Shown: positions 1-11,820 of the stretch, piece after piece
How positions within the stretch are numbered: the first letter of the stretch is position 1
Layout: each line of letters starts with the position of its first letter
Source: Lates calcarifer
Lineage: Eukaryota; Chordata; Actinopteri; Centropomidae
Reading direction: 5' to 3'
Length of the DNA stretch: 64,000 nucleotides
Assembly: GCF_001640805.2 (NCBI RefSeq)
Contig: NC_066847.1
Span: forward strand, 25,535,504 to 25,599,503
Position numbers and translations under genes: made by a program
Notes under the pieces: model-generated
Told to the model about the DNA's origin: nothing
What the model saw: only the letters and a program-made list of their open reading frames with translations
Databases searched by the model: none

Positions 1-293
1 GTTAGCTGACACTTATTCGAAGACAGTTGAGTGTGTGTGTATGTTTTCAATAATAAAATGCAGGTTGACATGGTAGAGAAGCCAAGGGCCTCGTGCCCCC
101 TTTTCCTCCCTGCACAAATATTTCCACAGCGACAGATAATAAAGTCTGATTTTCCTGTCTTCTTTTCTGATGTGATGCCATTGTGGTTTGGGCTAATTCC
201 AGGGGGCTGTACAAAGGGAAGCGCGGCCATCTGAAGTGTCATACTGCAGCTGTGGCTGAAGCACAGGAATTTCCATTTAGTACGAGGATGCTT

Positions 294-319
294 TCTCTCT
301 CTCTCTCTCTCTCTCTCTC
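294..319. repeat. (TC)n microsatellite
   Basis: Uninterrupted TC dinucleotides over about 26 nt. It is the first of many GA/TC tracts in the window. The apparent Leu/Ser-rich reading frame across it is a by-product of the repeat. Confidence 0.97.
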
Positions 320-2574
320 CCTGAACACTCGCAGCACATGTGCAGCGCAGAAGGTGATATCAAATGCAACTCACCGTCTTCGTCTCAGCTAATGTGAAAT
401 CTTTTCCCCCTCTGTCCAACTCTCCCTTTCCAGCCCTGTCTCCTTTACTTTCCCTCTTTTTTCACTGTGGTGAAAGCTGTCCACTTATTGAGTGCGAATG
501 TGTATTTGCTGCAGCTGTGCACTTCAAGACCAGATTATATAAAACCACATTCACAATGCTCCTAAAACCAGGTAATCAGATACATTTTCATGTTTATATC
601 AATATGTATTAAAGTATAAAATGCAACTTTATAAATGTTTTTATTTAGAGCCCAAATTTAATTCAAAAATGACTTAAATTCTTAAATTAAAAGAAGTAGC
701 ATCTGTAAAGACTGTAATGTAACGGGTAAAATGTTGAGTCAGTGTTGTCCAGTACACTATTACATAAGACCTTACTGAAGTTTACTGTACTTTCCTTTTG
801 GTTTGTGTTGTTACAACAGTAAATGCTATAGCATGATGAAAAAGATTTAATATTACTGATTACATCTGGATTACCAATGACATATGTTAGCTATAAAGGT
901 GCTTAATGAGAAGCCAATCCTTGAATATTTATGACAGATATTTGATAATTAGTCAGCTCCAAATCATTTTAACTATAGGTTCAGAATTTACTTGTAAACC
1001 CAAATTACCATCATCAATCAAGACTTGCCCAGACCAGGTCACTGATACCAACACCACCTCTCACCGCCAGTTATCAATAATTTCTACTGAAAGGAAACAT
1101 AAGATGTATTACACCCTCCATCCCTTTGCCTAAAGCAGACAATTACAATGTCAAAAGCTGTCACCTAGAGTACAGCAGCCAGTACATCCAATGCCGGGTC
1201 ACCTGCCAAAGCTGAAACAGAAGAAGAGCAGAACAAGAACACAATGTGTTGGAACTATCACTTCACACACACGCAAAACCTGAACTAAACAGAGCAGGCC
1301 GGTCAACAGCTAGACTACCTTTGCGGTGATACCTTTCCCCTCTGCTTGAACCGAAGGCTCTTTCTTCACGCCTGCCATTCCCCCCTGTGCAGTACCTCAT
1401 GTAATGTTAGCCAGGACAGGCACAGAATGCCGGGAGTTTCGACAGAAGCTAGCTATGTCAAATATTAACTGCAGAGCTATCCACCATAACATGCACTGGG
1501 GTGGTGTTAATGCATGTACCAAATTCAGTGGGTGATTTTTAAGTAAATCATTTGTAGATAAGTCAGCATAGATTCCTAAATGTTAGAAGCACAAAATAAT
1601 ATGTAGGGAGCACAGAGAAAGTCACACGAGTATGGATCAAATTTATATAAGCACTCAAATATAATGCCAGTCAGTGAAGACAACAGTAATTCAAATCAAC
1701 ATGGAACATGCCAACTTATGTTCCACAAAGAATTTTATGATTTTTTAACATTTGACATTTTCCTTATTCTTTTAACTTCAGTAATATATTCATCCATTGT
1801 ACTAGGGAAATTTTTTTTGAGGAAAATATTCAGTATGACCACAAGAGAAGGAGTGACAGTTCAGATAAAGTCAGCATTGTGAACAAAATGGGCTTCGATG
1901 GGGAAAAAAACACTATTACAGAACAAAAAAAGTTGGTTGGCTGCCGACAAAAATATCCATCTACACAGCCTTAAGATGTTGCATGTGCATGACAGCCTGT
2001 AGACGTTAACATTTGTTTGATCACATTTTATTAAATCACATCATGTCTTTTAACTGCTTGGCTAATATATTCAAAGAGGAGCCGATGCAAAAGACCTGTG
2101 GCCATACATGACCTCAAAATAAAGAATATTCTATTGTGTTGTTGTAGCCTTGATACTAACTGTCTCAGCCGCTGACATGCCATGCATGTTATCCCTGTCG
2201 TCAAAGTAATGTTCCATCACGTGAACCATTTTTCTTTACCAGAAAGCTGATTCTGCAAACTACTAAATGTCCCGGGATCAACATACACTATTACTCAGAC
2301 AGAAAAAAAAGTTCTGGGTAGGCATACAATATGTATGAGCCCTGTTATTGAGACCATGTGAATCACACGAACAAAGCATTTTTTCATGGCAAATCATGTT
2401 CACATCAAAGTTTAAAAATACACATCCACATCTTGAGGAAATGCCATCACGTTTTCTCTGTGATCTGTCTGGGCACATCTGTGGCCAATACTGTCTAGCA
2501 TGTGGTCAGCTCAGTTTCTACTGCTTTATCTCTGCTTCAGTCAGCAGGAACAATGGCAGTGGACCCTAGGTTGG

Positions 2575-2597
2575 GTGTGCACACATGCATGCGCGCA
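2575..2597. other. Purine-pyrimidine alternating patch (Z-DNA-prone)
   Basis: Twenty-three consecutive bases alternate purine and pyrimidine, including the palindromes GTGTGCACAC (2575-2584) and TGCGCGCA (2590-2597). Such sequences favour left-handed DNA under negative supercoiling; that property is general knowledge, not measured here. Confidence 0.6.
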
Positions 2598-3099
2598 AAT
2601 GCATGTATATGTATGTGCTCATAAACAAGTGTATTATGGACAAATTTGGACATCCACTCATATATGCATATGCAGTCTGCTGGCTTCCAATGCACGCAAC
2701 ACACAACAAACTCACACGGCTCGGTCAAACAAAATCTAGCATGCCATTCAGTTTAAGCCTGCGGTCCGCGTCTCTCCACTGTCACAACAACAGTGAACAC
2801 TGAGCTCTTTCATGCAGTGAACTAAGTTTGTCTCACTGTTGAGAATATGCGTAATATAAAATTATACATTAGTTTTATGTGATAAAGGACTGGGAACATT
2901 TAACAATGGTTAAATAAAAGTGAATGAACAAGTTGTGTTTGAGATAATTGCACTTTGTTGAAAAATTTTAAATGTAATATATACATTATTTTCTAATCAG
3001 TTCCTGTTGGGGATAGAGCAATAGTGAAGCAAGTCTCTGCTTGTTTATACAGTGCACTGACTGAAAAAGTACAACTTCTGTGTTTGTCTAATCTGTATA

Positions 3100-3155
3100 G
3101 ATCGACCAATGGGTATATATTTACCCATTTTTAAAATTTCATAAGCCTGTCGATC
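3100..3155. repeat. Nested inverted repeats
   Basis: The outer arms GATCGAC (3100-3106) and GTCGATC (3149-3155) are exact reverse complements. Inside them AATGGGTA (3108-3115) pairs with TACCCATT (3122-3129) across a 6-nt loop. It could be a small foldback element, a structured transcript or chance. Diverged fish repeats with ATCGACC-type motifs exist, so a transposon relic is the main alternative. Confidence 0.45.
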
Positions 3156-3457
3156 CATGCACAGCTTGTGTGTCCTTCTATCCCAGCAATTTGCAGCGTG
3201 AGCCGCTGGGCCTCTGTGCAGGAGAAAAAAAAATGGTATATGGTGCCTCGCCTTTTAACTAAGATTAGTACAGTTCTGATGCACTGCAGCCTTTAAAATA
3301 TGTATCAAAGCTGTTCAAATGCCAGCAGTTGGTATGTGGCAGGCAGGGGTGGCAGTGGCTTGGACGATTGGAGTTATCCCAACTTCCAAGTCCTCAGCAG
3401 GCTACCCCCTGCCTGTTGTTGGCTTGCCCACCATCGCAATCACTGGTTCTTCACATG

Positions 3458-3538
3458 AAAAAAAAAAAAAGAGGGGGAAGAGTGCAGTCAAGAACCGAGA
3501 GAGAGATGGATAGATAGAGGGACAGAGAGAGGGATGAA
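3458..3538. repeat. A13 tract followed by GA-rich low complexity
   Basis: Thirteen A residues (3458-3470) run into a G/A-rich patch with GAGA and GATA units. It lies about 70 bp before the CT-rich tract at 3606, so purine-rich and pyrimidine-rich stretches sit close together on the same strand. Confidence 0.9.
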
Positions 3539-3605
3539 GGCAGGAAGCGTGGTAGCTCTATCTTGTCTCTGAGCAAGGTCTGCCCCTTGATTGCCCGGTC
3601 TCACC

Positions 3606-3680
3606 CTCTCTCTCTCTCTCACTCTCTCTCTGTTTCTCTCCTCTCATCTCTCTCTCTCTCTCGCTGTCCCTCTCTCTTTC
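3606..3680. repeat. Imperfect (CT)n tract
   Basis: About 75 nt of CT repeats broken by single A, G and TT interruptions. This is an ageing dinucleotide array. Confidence 0.95.
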
Positions 3681-5100
3681 CCTGGGAAAGCACTTGCTGA
3701 GAAAATCTTTATGAACTCCTGGGCCTGTCGGCAATGCTGGGGCTGCTTAAAAACCTGCCAGTTTAACAGCTGTGTGTATGGGCTCGGCCCCGGATAAAGC
3801 ACTTGGAAGTGGCAGGGCTTACACCATAGGGTGAGTCTTTATGAGGGGCCCTCCTGTGTGGCGGCCGCTGCTGTGGCTGTTAATTGGCACACTCTGAAGA
3901 GCTGTATATCTGCCCTTCATAATCCAGACAGAGGCAGCAGGGAAAACCAAACGTTTATCCAGTACTCAGACCCTAAGCTCACTCTCTGCTCTCTCCACTT
4001 CACCAGTTATTTGTATAGTCTATATTCACATGTACTATAAGCTTGACCAAATGCACCCTTTTGCTAATAACAGAAAAAAAAGATTATTCAGGTATCAACA
4101 ACTTCAGAACTTGCGATAACCATGCATGCATTAGAGTAATAATAATGCCAACAACCACATACACACATACGTAGCTACAAATAATTACACACACATGCAG
4201 TATACAGAGCTCCACAGTAACCCTGGCCTGGCGTTAAGCAGCTTCACCCTGGTGCACCATGGGAGAAAAATAAACACACTGGTCCAGCTAAAAACCCCAG
4301 GATGCCATTTCCTCCTCAGCTGTGTTTTCTCTTGCGTGTGTGTGTGTGTGTGTGTGTGTGTTAGTCAGTTAGTGTTGGTATGTTACCTGGTGCTGGTAAT
4401 AGCAGCGTTTACCAAGTCCTGCAGTGAAATCAAACACTGCTTGTGTCACAATAATTAGCATTCAGCGCCCCCCCGCAATACTTAGAAGCTAAACTTTATC
4501 AGAGACTAACTTACTAATCTGGTATTCACTTGTTCTGGCACGGGACCTTCATTTCTGGAAAGACATACATACAGATGCTCTATTTCCTTTTAAAAGCATT
4601 TATCTCTGAGATTTCTCCATGTCAAATCTGAGTCAGCAGTTTAATACTACTGCACTGATTACTGCATCCATTTTTTTATCTACTGAAAAGTACCTGAACA
4701 CAACAAGATGGGAACACAGAAGGGAGCTGCCCATGCTCTGGAAACCACAGACTCGAAAAAGGTGATGCAATGTCAGACCAAAAACATCCGCGGCTGGTTC
4801 TGAGATGCTTGAAGAGCATTTGAGCTCTAATCTATCCAACACATATGATGGCCAGTAGCCAAATTTGTTGCTTGTTTGTTGCAACATTAAACATCTGGTC
4901 AATGAGGATATATATATTTTTTTTTATTCAGCTAAACATTTATTGTGTATTGCTCTATAAAAGTGATGCACAGGAAATATCCGAAACCAAATATTTGACC
5001 ATAGCTTCTGTGATAGATGATGCAAATTAGTGTGGAGATTGTCCAACAGTTCACCTGTTTGTGTTACACAACAATCACTTGAACACAGTTAAAACTAAAG
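3681..5100. other. Non-coding spacer
   Basis: Mixed-complexity sequence. Positions 3690-4000 are relatively GC-rich with a GCGGCCGC site near 3860, but it is short and not CpG-island-like. A GT array lies at 4336-4361. An octamer motif ATGCAAAT sits at 5020-5027, isolated from other recognisable sites. No gene seen. Confidence 0.7.
4336..4361. repeat. (GT)n microsatellite
   Basis: Uninterrupted GT repeat of 13 units. Confidence 0.97.
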
Positions 5101-5104
5101 CTGT

Positions 5105-5480
5105 GGTGCAGTAAGAGTTAAGTTCAGGGTTGCATTTAGGCAACGGAAACAATTTTGGTTCACCCTAACCCGAAGTTTTTGTTATGGTTAAACAAGAAAA
5201 ACTTTTGCTAAAAATGATAACTTACCGTAAAAAACATCTTTGTATGAGCTGAGACTAAATCGCAGTTCTGTGAAGTTGAAAACAGATGTCGATGCCTCCC
5301 CGCTACCCAAACCACAGCGCCCTTACTTTCCAATGCATTCTCTCATTGTCAAAGTGTTTTATACCTCTGCTTCGCTCACTTTCTTACGCTGCTCACGCTG
5401 TTTCCTTGCATTCACGTGTATCTGCACAAGTAGTACATAATAAACTCGCATAAATTTCACAAAATTTTCGAGGGGACCAG
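5105..5480. mobile_element. Possible decayed teleost interspersed repeat
   Basis: The stretch beginning with a 'TTTAGGCAACGGAAACAATTT'-like phrase, followed by GTTATGGTTAAAC and GATAACTTACCGTAAA, resembles a repeat phrase common in teleost genomes (GTTTAGGCAACAAAA... GGTTAGG...). I recognise the phrasing only. I saw no intact terminal inverted repeats or coding capacity, and the boundaries are approximate. A repeat-library search would settle it. Confidence 0.3.
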
Positions 5481-5624
5481 GGCCGCATTCGTTTCATATA
5501 CTGTAATTTTCAGGAAGCCTGGCTCTCGGCAACACTCATTTCAGATCACCATCTTTACAGCACTCTCTGCTTATTGCATACAGTGCAGTGATGCCAGCAG
5601 TCATTCTGCATGAGTTGGTGTCAC

Positions 5625-5644
5625 TTTTTTTTTTTTTTTTTTTT
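5625..5644. repeat. Poly-T tract (T20)
   Basis: Twenty consecutive T residues. No adjacent sequence identifies it as a retrotransposon tail on the minus strand. Confidence 0.97.
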
Positions 5645-8003
5645 GTCAAATGGGAAATGTATCAATTTAAAATGAAAGACTTAATATCACTCCACTCATG
5701 TATTTCTTCTGGAAGTGACATCGGTGCTGAGTCAGACCATTACGTCAGTCTGGCATTAAACTTAGCTCAACTAGTGGCTCAGGTAATGTGTTGGCCTTGA
5801 ATAAAAGCTGCGCAGGACTGGTTTTAAAGAGAGATATTCCTCCTTTCTTTAAAATGCATTACAGCAGTGGATCTCTGGGGCCTTTTGGAACAAACTGAAA
5901 CAGTGATGGGGGGATGAGCCACAAAACCTGCTCATGAACCTATGCACTCAGCAGATTTTACTCATATGACAAATTGATTTACTCCAGCTACATCCCATTC
6001 CAGCCATTGCTACACATGATGCGCACATGAAAAGGCCTACTAAAACTCCAGCCATCAGCACATACCAGCGGATGACATGTATGACTAGAGACAGCTGATA
6101 CGATGAGTGGCTTCACGAAAACAGAGAGGACGTGTTGAGAGCGCGGGATGAGGAGAAGAAAGTTGGATGCAGTAACAAAGCAATGTTAGAATATATAAAG
6201 GGAAAAAAAAGGATTAGATAATCAGAAGATAACAGAAAAGGAGAAAAAAGAGGAGTCGGGCAAAAGAAGTGTGATAGTGGGAGAGGACAGGAGAGGAAGG
6301 AACGACAGGAGCTTTAGAGTGGATGAGCAGCCCATAAGGTTGCCAGATGAGCTTCAGCTTAACCACAATCCTCAAAACGGAGACAAACATACGCCAGTGT
6401 CTCCTGTATGCCTTCCACGGACGCCCCTAAATGATTGTAAACATTAGTTCTCGGGAAAAGGGAGGGTTCCCCGAGGCCACTTCTGTGCGCTGGATCGCAC
6501 TACCTCAGCAGTGGTGCTAGATAATCACCAACAGATAATGTTTGGTTAGTACAGACATTTCTGAGGACTGATTTCACTGCTGATCGCAGAGGCAGTGACT
6601 AGACTAGCTCTGGCAAAAGGCTACGAATGCTGCTGTTGCAAACACGGAACTTGTGCTATTGTGTGCTTGTGGCTTCACTCAAGCTGAGTCCAGTCATTCC
6701 TTAGCTATAATGGAAGACAACAAGAATGAAAGTAACAGTGATCAACATTTACAGCTCAAAAAAGGGTCTTGAGGTCAGATTTCATGGGTACATGAGAGGC
6801 ATTTTTTTAAAGTTGCAAATGGCTTCCTTCATGCTACCCTAAACAAATATTCAAAGTGTGCACAGTTATTAATTCTCTAACTAGAATAAAAAGAGGTATT
6901 GTGTTTTTGTCAAATTAAATTTGTATACTACACAAAGCATATGGACCCACTTAAAGGAGCCAGGTGTCACTTGCCAATAACATTTTTTTCTCAACACTGA
7001 AAAGTTGGAGTTTATACACAAAAGAAAATCTGTAGAAAACCTAATTTACTCACATGAAATGGGAATAAATCAGGTAAAGGAATTTAAAAAGAAAGAAAAA
7101 AAAACATATAGGAACCTCTCATTTTGCATTTTTTCCAGCATTCTTGACTCCCATCCAGTGCCATAGGTGTTTATGTCTTTCATGTTATTGTGGCCTTGAG
7201 GTTAGGTTTCTGAAGAACTCCACATTGCTCTGAATCAGCTAATTATTTACCAGATTTGACACCAAACAAATCCAACCTCTCCGAGTTTACGTTAAACAGG
7301 CCGCGTCTCTCTGGTGTTCCTCACAGATGAAACATTACGTATGTCACACAGAGTGCGTCTCCTTTTGTGCCTTGTTTTCATCCCTCGAGGACTACTTCAC
7401 TTTGTTTGAAGTCTCATTTATTTTACCTACGTATCAGCTTCAGAACTGATTAGGCTTTTCGTACAAACACCCGCAGCACACTGTTGGTTTTACATGGACA
7501 TTTGGAGGCAAGCCCCTCCTTGCCTGAGCCATTAAAGACATAGCACGTCTTGACATTATTACCATTTCCAAGCTTCCCCAAAGGAATACACGAAGAAACA
7601 AAATGTAAACAAACCAGACATCTGAAAGGAGATATTTAATTCAAACTTTCACATCCTCTTTTCTAAGATTGCTTGAAAATGGAAACCTGGAGTTTGTTTA
7701 GATTTGAGTCCCCTGGGCTTGGTAACATTTGGCCTCTAAGTATTAATTGGGCAGAATGTCCACAGCTGCTTAAGGTCTCTGTAGAAATTAAAAAATGCCA
7801 AAAAGTAAATAGAAGATGTAATGTACACTGTGACTAGTCTCATTTTAAGACTTCGCCTGACTGCAGAGTTTAACAAGAAGCACACATAGGTCACATTAAG
7901 GATCTCTATAAGGGTTTGGAAAGCAGCCAGGCCCAGAAATGACTGTCTGACTCACACTGTGATTAAAATCCCCTCTCTATAGACAAGGACTGATACTTGA
8001 ATT

Positions 8004-8020
8004 AAAAAAAAAAAAAAAAA
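8004..8020. repeat. Poly-A tract (A17)
   Basis: Seventeen consecutive A residues in spacer DNA. Confidence 0.97.
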
Positions 8021-8872
8021 CACCTAATTAGATTACACCCTTTTACGTGTGACGCTGAACAGATTTTCTCGTGTATTATTCTTGTTTCCATTTATGTTAT
8101 TTAGTGCTCTGATTTATTGTGCCAGACAAAACGTGAACGGGGAGCAGGATCAAGTTTAACGTTAGAATTTGTCACGTATATTTACAAAAATAAGGCCACT
8201 TGTTATTAGGTCATGTTAAGTCACCTTGGAGGGAGAAAATTAATATCATAAAGTATTCAAGAACATCAACAACTCAAGATTCAGACCGTCTGGAGCGGCC
8301 GGCCTATCTAAACAATGAGAACATTGTTATTTTCGTAAACCTGTTGACACAAGTCATTGAGGACCGTATTATATGCCAGACAGCTGTTTCGACATGAACT
8401 CAGGGGTAAAGATGGAAAAGGAAAAAAAAAAGAAAGAAGAAATTAATGTGTAAAACCTCAATGAAGTATGATTACAATATCCAGTGTCCCAGGCAGTATA
8501 CTGTAATCAAACAATTAGAGGGAAGCAATTTACTGGTTGACTACTGCTGCACCCAGTCAGCTGTAGTGTCGATGCAGAGTCTCTCACATGTGATATAAAC
8601 AGAACAATTACCATTATTGGACGATATGATCCGGTTTCATGGTTTGACCTATAAACACACACACAGGAGAACATTTTCACAAGATCCTCCAAAGAGGAAG
8701 GTTCCCATGTGGGCCATGTAGCTCATTAACCACTGGAGGACAAGGGATACAGTGTATATATGTGTGAGGCCATATGGTATATGTGTGTAATTATACAGCA
8801 GCAAATAAAGAAAGGAAAGAAGGAAGGAAAGAGACTGTAGAAGGAAGGAGAGTTTCTCAGTGAAAGAATATT

Positions 8873-8888
8873 GGGGGGGGGGGGGGGG
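8873..8888. repeat. Poly-G tract (G16)
   Basis: Sixteen consecutive G residues; it can form G-quadruplex structures and is prone to slippage and sequencing error. A C10 run follows about 130 bp downstream (9020-9029), so the two could in principle pair. Confidence 0.9.
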
Positions 8889-9213
8889 TTGACACATCAC
8901 ATTGCTCTCAGGCCGGACACTCGCTTTGTTTGCCTTTAAAGAGAGAGAATTAAAGGAAAAAAAGACAAGAAAAGAAAGGAAGAGCAGAGGGAGAAGTAGA
9001 ACAAGAAATGTAGAAAGTGCCCCCCCCCCACACTTGGCAGCCCAATGCTGTCCAACAGACATGCTTTAGGGGTTGCATTGGTGGCATTCTGGTAGAGAAT
9101 CGGGGTAGCATTCATCCGAGCATGCCACACAGAGTCTCTGTGGCCAATCCACGCTGGAGGCCCTAGGACAGGGAGTTTGTGCCGCTGAAAGCTTGGGACA
9201 ACATAGCTCGACA

Positions 9214-9216
<3 letters not shown>

Positions 9217-9279
<63 letters not shown>

Positions 9280-9287
9280 AACACACA
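9217..9287. repeat. Compound (TC)21-(AC)n microsatellite
   Basis: Twenty-one TC units (9217-9258) run directly into AC units (9259-9279), with a further short AC run after one A. Likely highly polymorphic. Apparent open frames on both strands across it are repeat artefacts. Confidence 0.97.
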
Positions 9288-9480
9288 GCGAGAGAAAAGA
9301 CAGGCTGGTTTCCCACAGGGCAGGGCTGAAAGCTACACCATGTTCAGCTGGTACAACATGATGAAAGTGAACTGGAACACATTGTGCTGGACTGCCACCG
9401 AAGGGACATCGCCTCTCCGGTGATCTTTTTTAAGCACGAAGCAGTCCGCTTTTTTTGTGTGTGTAAACCCTATAATGTCA

Positions 9481-10609
9481 AGCGGAGTTGTTGGAAATAC
9501 TGTTGCCATGTAGCCATCAATCGATTAAGTGACTTAAAGTTGTGAAGCAGCCCTTGGACAGTGAGGGATTTCTGTAAGTCTGCTGTGAGCAAGTGTTGAT
9601 GCATCCATAAGTGGTCATACAAATTCTTTTTGCTGCAACACAGTGATGCAGTCACTGAATAAATATGGAAAAGTTAAAAAAAAAAAAAAATGTTATTCTA
9701 AGGTACCATTATAAATGTACTTTTTTTGTAGCTTTAGGTCTGTTAATTTATTTATTTATGATTATTTTTTTTACAAAACCAATATTGATATACCAGCTGA
9801 TTATCAGGCCTTAGTAGATATTATGTGGAGCCATGTTGAAGCAAAGGAAGGATTTCAATCTACTTTCACCATGTTGAGTTGCTAAAAAGACATTACCACT
9901 GGCTAGTTAGTGCACACCCTTCACCCGCATAGATACACTTTGTGTCAGCCATGTTTTGAGCAAGAGTTTGTGTGTTAGGGTCAAAGGCGACCTCTTGACA
10001 CAGGGAGTTTATACATGCTAATGAGGGCTGCACTCTAACCTCATCACCAAGTGCATATGGTGTTGCACACAGGCGCGCTCCTTGTGTTTATGTGGGATCA
10101 GTATGTCGATCATTGAACTGAGTGGTGAGGGGCTTTCAGTCAGAGACCCTGAAACAACACAACAAAAAGAAAAGAAAGAAAAGAGGAGGCTGGAAAGTCT
10201 CACAGGGAGAATTGAACTTTAAATACGACTTTTGGAAATGTATCTTGAAATTTAAAATCATTTCTGGCCTGTACCTCCTCAAGTCAATTCTTAATCTAAA
10301 TTATTGCTTCATAATTATCCTCCAAAATTTTCTTTTTGACATTTTTTAATTTTTCCTGCAATTTAAAGTTTACAACAGCATTTGGATCTGAATGTTGTGT
10401 GTTACACCCACTCTCATTCAAAGGGGTGAACTTTTCATCACCAAAGTTTCTTTTTTTGAATACACACACTCACAGACACACACACACACACACATACTAA
10501 GAGAGAGAGAGAGACAGAGAGAGAGAGAGGAAAAAAATGCTTTGGAAAAGTTGCAGCTTTGAAAACTCACTTTTCTCAGCCAAACTTCTTATACATATTT
10601 GCAAGAAAA
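9481..10609. other. Non-coding spacer with small repeats
   Basis: No gene recognised. Contains A15 (9676-9690), a TTTA-like patch (about 9738-9760), a GAAA-rich patch (about 10150-10185) and the adjoining CA and GA arrays at 10463-10530. A near-DR1 motif (GGGTCAAAGGCGA, one half-site imperfect) lies near 9978. Confidence 0.7.
10463..10530. repeat. Adjacent (CA)n and (GA)n tracts
   Basis: CA repeats (10463-10495, imperfect) are followed at once by GA repeats (10501-10530, one C interruption). Confidence 0.95.
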
Positions 10610-11820
10610 TCAAAGCCTCTTTGTGGGGCTGGCCCTAATCCTTTCTCCGGCACATAAAGGATGTACCTTTAAACTGGCTTTCACTCCTCTGACAACCATG
10701 CAAATTGGTGAGAGGTAGGATGCCATCTCATTGACATTGTTTGTTAGAATAACATAGCACAGGGGAAAGGTCCCTTCTCAGGCATTCCACTGAAGCCCTC
10801 CCCTCTGTGAAGTTGCCTGATGAATTGTCACAAGCTTGTTATTTGCCATTAGTTTCTAGCATTTCTTCCTTCTGTTGGCCAAACTAATTCAATCTTTTTG
10901 GGGGGTAATCTCATTGAATCCCCCAGGAGGTTTTGGGGGAACTTTTCTCTCTCCCCCCCACCTTTTTTTTAACTCTCTTTTTTTTTTCTCCACATAGTGT
11001 TCTACCTGACCTAGTTTATTTGGATACAGCTTTCTTCCTCATTTTATTATCTCAAAACATTTTTTCTTCTGGATATTTTGTAATTGTTCTGTAATCACAG
11101 TAATGAAATTTATTGTACATCTGTCTTATGAGCGCTGCTTCAGCTTCCCTCCTACTGTTGTCATGAAGGGAACACATTTTAGTAAATGACACTGTCTCAG
11201 ATTCAGTTGTTAGATATTTGCATGACAAACTGCATTATTGACAGATTATTGACAAAGACCCTTTTTCCCCTTGTAGTTCCTGCTTACATTTAAAATCATT
11301 TTGCATTTGCACCAAAATATAACAATGCCAAAGAATATTCACCAAATTACGCTCCCATTTCTCTCCCGCAACTGTGTTAATTCTCGAATAATAACCCATA
11401 ATGTCACAATTCATCTGTGTTAGACTCGTGAAATGGATGGGAATATGTATGTTTACTCACAATGATCCATCCTAAAGGGCATCAATCAGAAGTCACATTG
11501 TAATAAGATCCAGAAGTGTGCTCAGATCAGAGCAGGGCACTGCTAACAACCATATCCTTTTGATAGCAGTGTGACTAAGAGTTTAATTTGGGAGCGGCCA
11601 TCACTTCAAAGGGAGATGCGAGTATTTTCCTGCTGATTTGCACCCCCAATGGGGCCTATACATTATAGTATAACCATGCCACGGTCCTCCGCTCATACAC
11701 TAATGCCATCCTGATTGCCTAATTTCTCATGTCAGCAACTTCTTCTGGGGAGAGAGAAGAGGACAATTAGGGGACAATTGAACATGATTGTGATGGGAAT
11801 GTTCTGTGCAGCAGCAGGCA
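10610..11820. promoter_or_regulatory. Enhancer-like block A (candidate conserved non-coding element)
   Basis: Complex sequence almost free of simple repeats, except C- and T-rich runs around 10940-10990. It contains octamer motifs ATGCAAAT at 10698-10705 and its reverse complement at 11216-11223, and a SOX-type ATTGTT at 10736-10741, 38 bp from the first octamer. POU and SOX proteins are known to act together at such pairs. No open frame of note. Calling it an enhancer is inference from texture and motifs; conservation was not tested. Confidence 0.4.

Larger units (their letters stand above)
1..3600. other. Non-coding spacer, no gene recognised
   Basis: AT-rich sequence with short chance open frames only. 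It holds a TC array (294-319), a C/T-rich stretch around 405-465, a purine-pyrimidine alternating patch (2575-2597), a two-stem inverted repeat (3100-3155), and A13 at 3458-3470 running into a GA-rich patch to about 3538. Stretches 840-1300 and 2040-2260 are complex and repeat-free, but I recognise no motif cluster there. No splice-flanked open frame stands out. Confidence 0.75.
5481..8640. other. Non-coding spacer
   Basis: No gene recognised. Holds T20 (5625-5644), A-rich patches near 6190-6260 and 7085-7105, A17 (8004-8020) and A10 near 8422-8431. A CRE-like TTACGTCAG lies around 5740. Stretch 7120-7760 is complex and repeat-free, like the enhancer-like blocks further right, but I see no clear motif cluster in it. 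Confidence 0.7.
8641..9480. repeat. Low-complexity cluster
   Basis: A cluster of simple sequence: GGAA/GAAA-rich stretches (8805-8860 and 8940-9010), G16 (8873-8888), C10 (9020-9029) and the compound TC/AC array at 9217-9287. Minus-strand open frames of up to about 137 codons here are translations of the pyrimidine-rich strand (runs of Leu, Ser, Phe and Pro) and I do not regard them as genes. Confidence 0.85.

Noticed and set aside
8649..9062. 137-codon minus-strand open frame
   Set aside because: Phe/Leu/Ser-rich because it crosses GAAA and poly-G/C low-complexity tracts.
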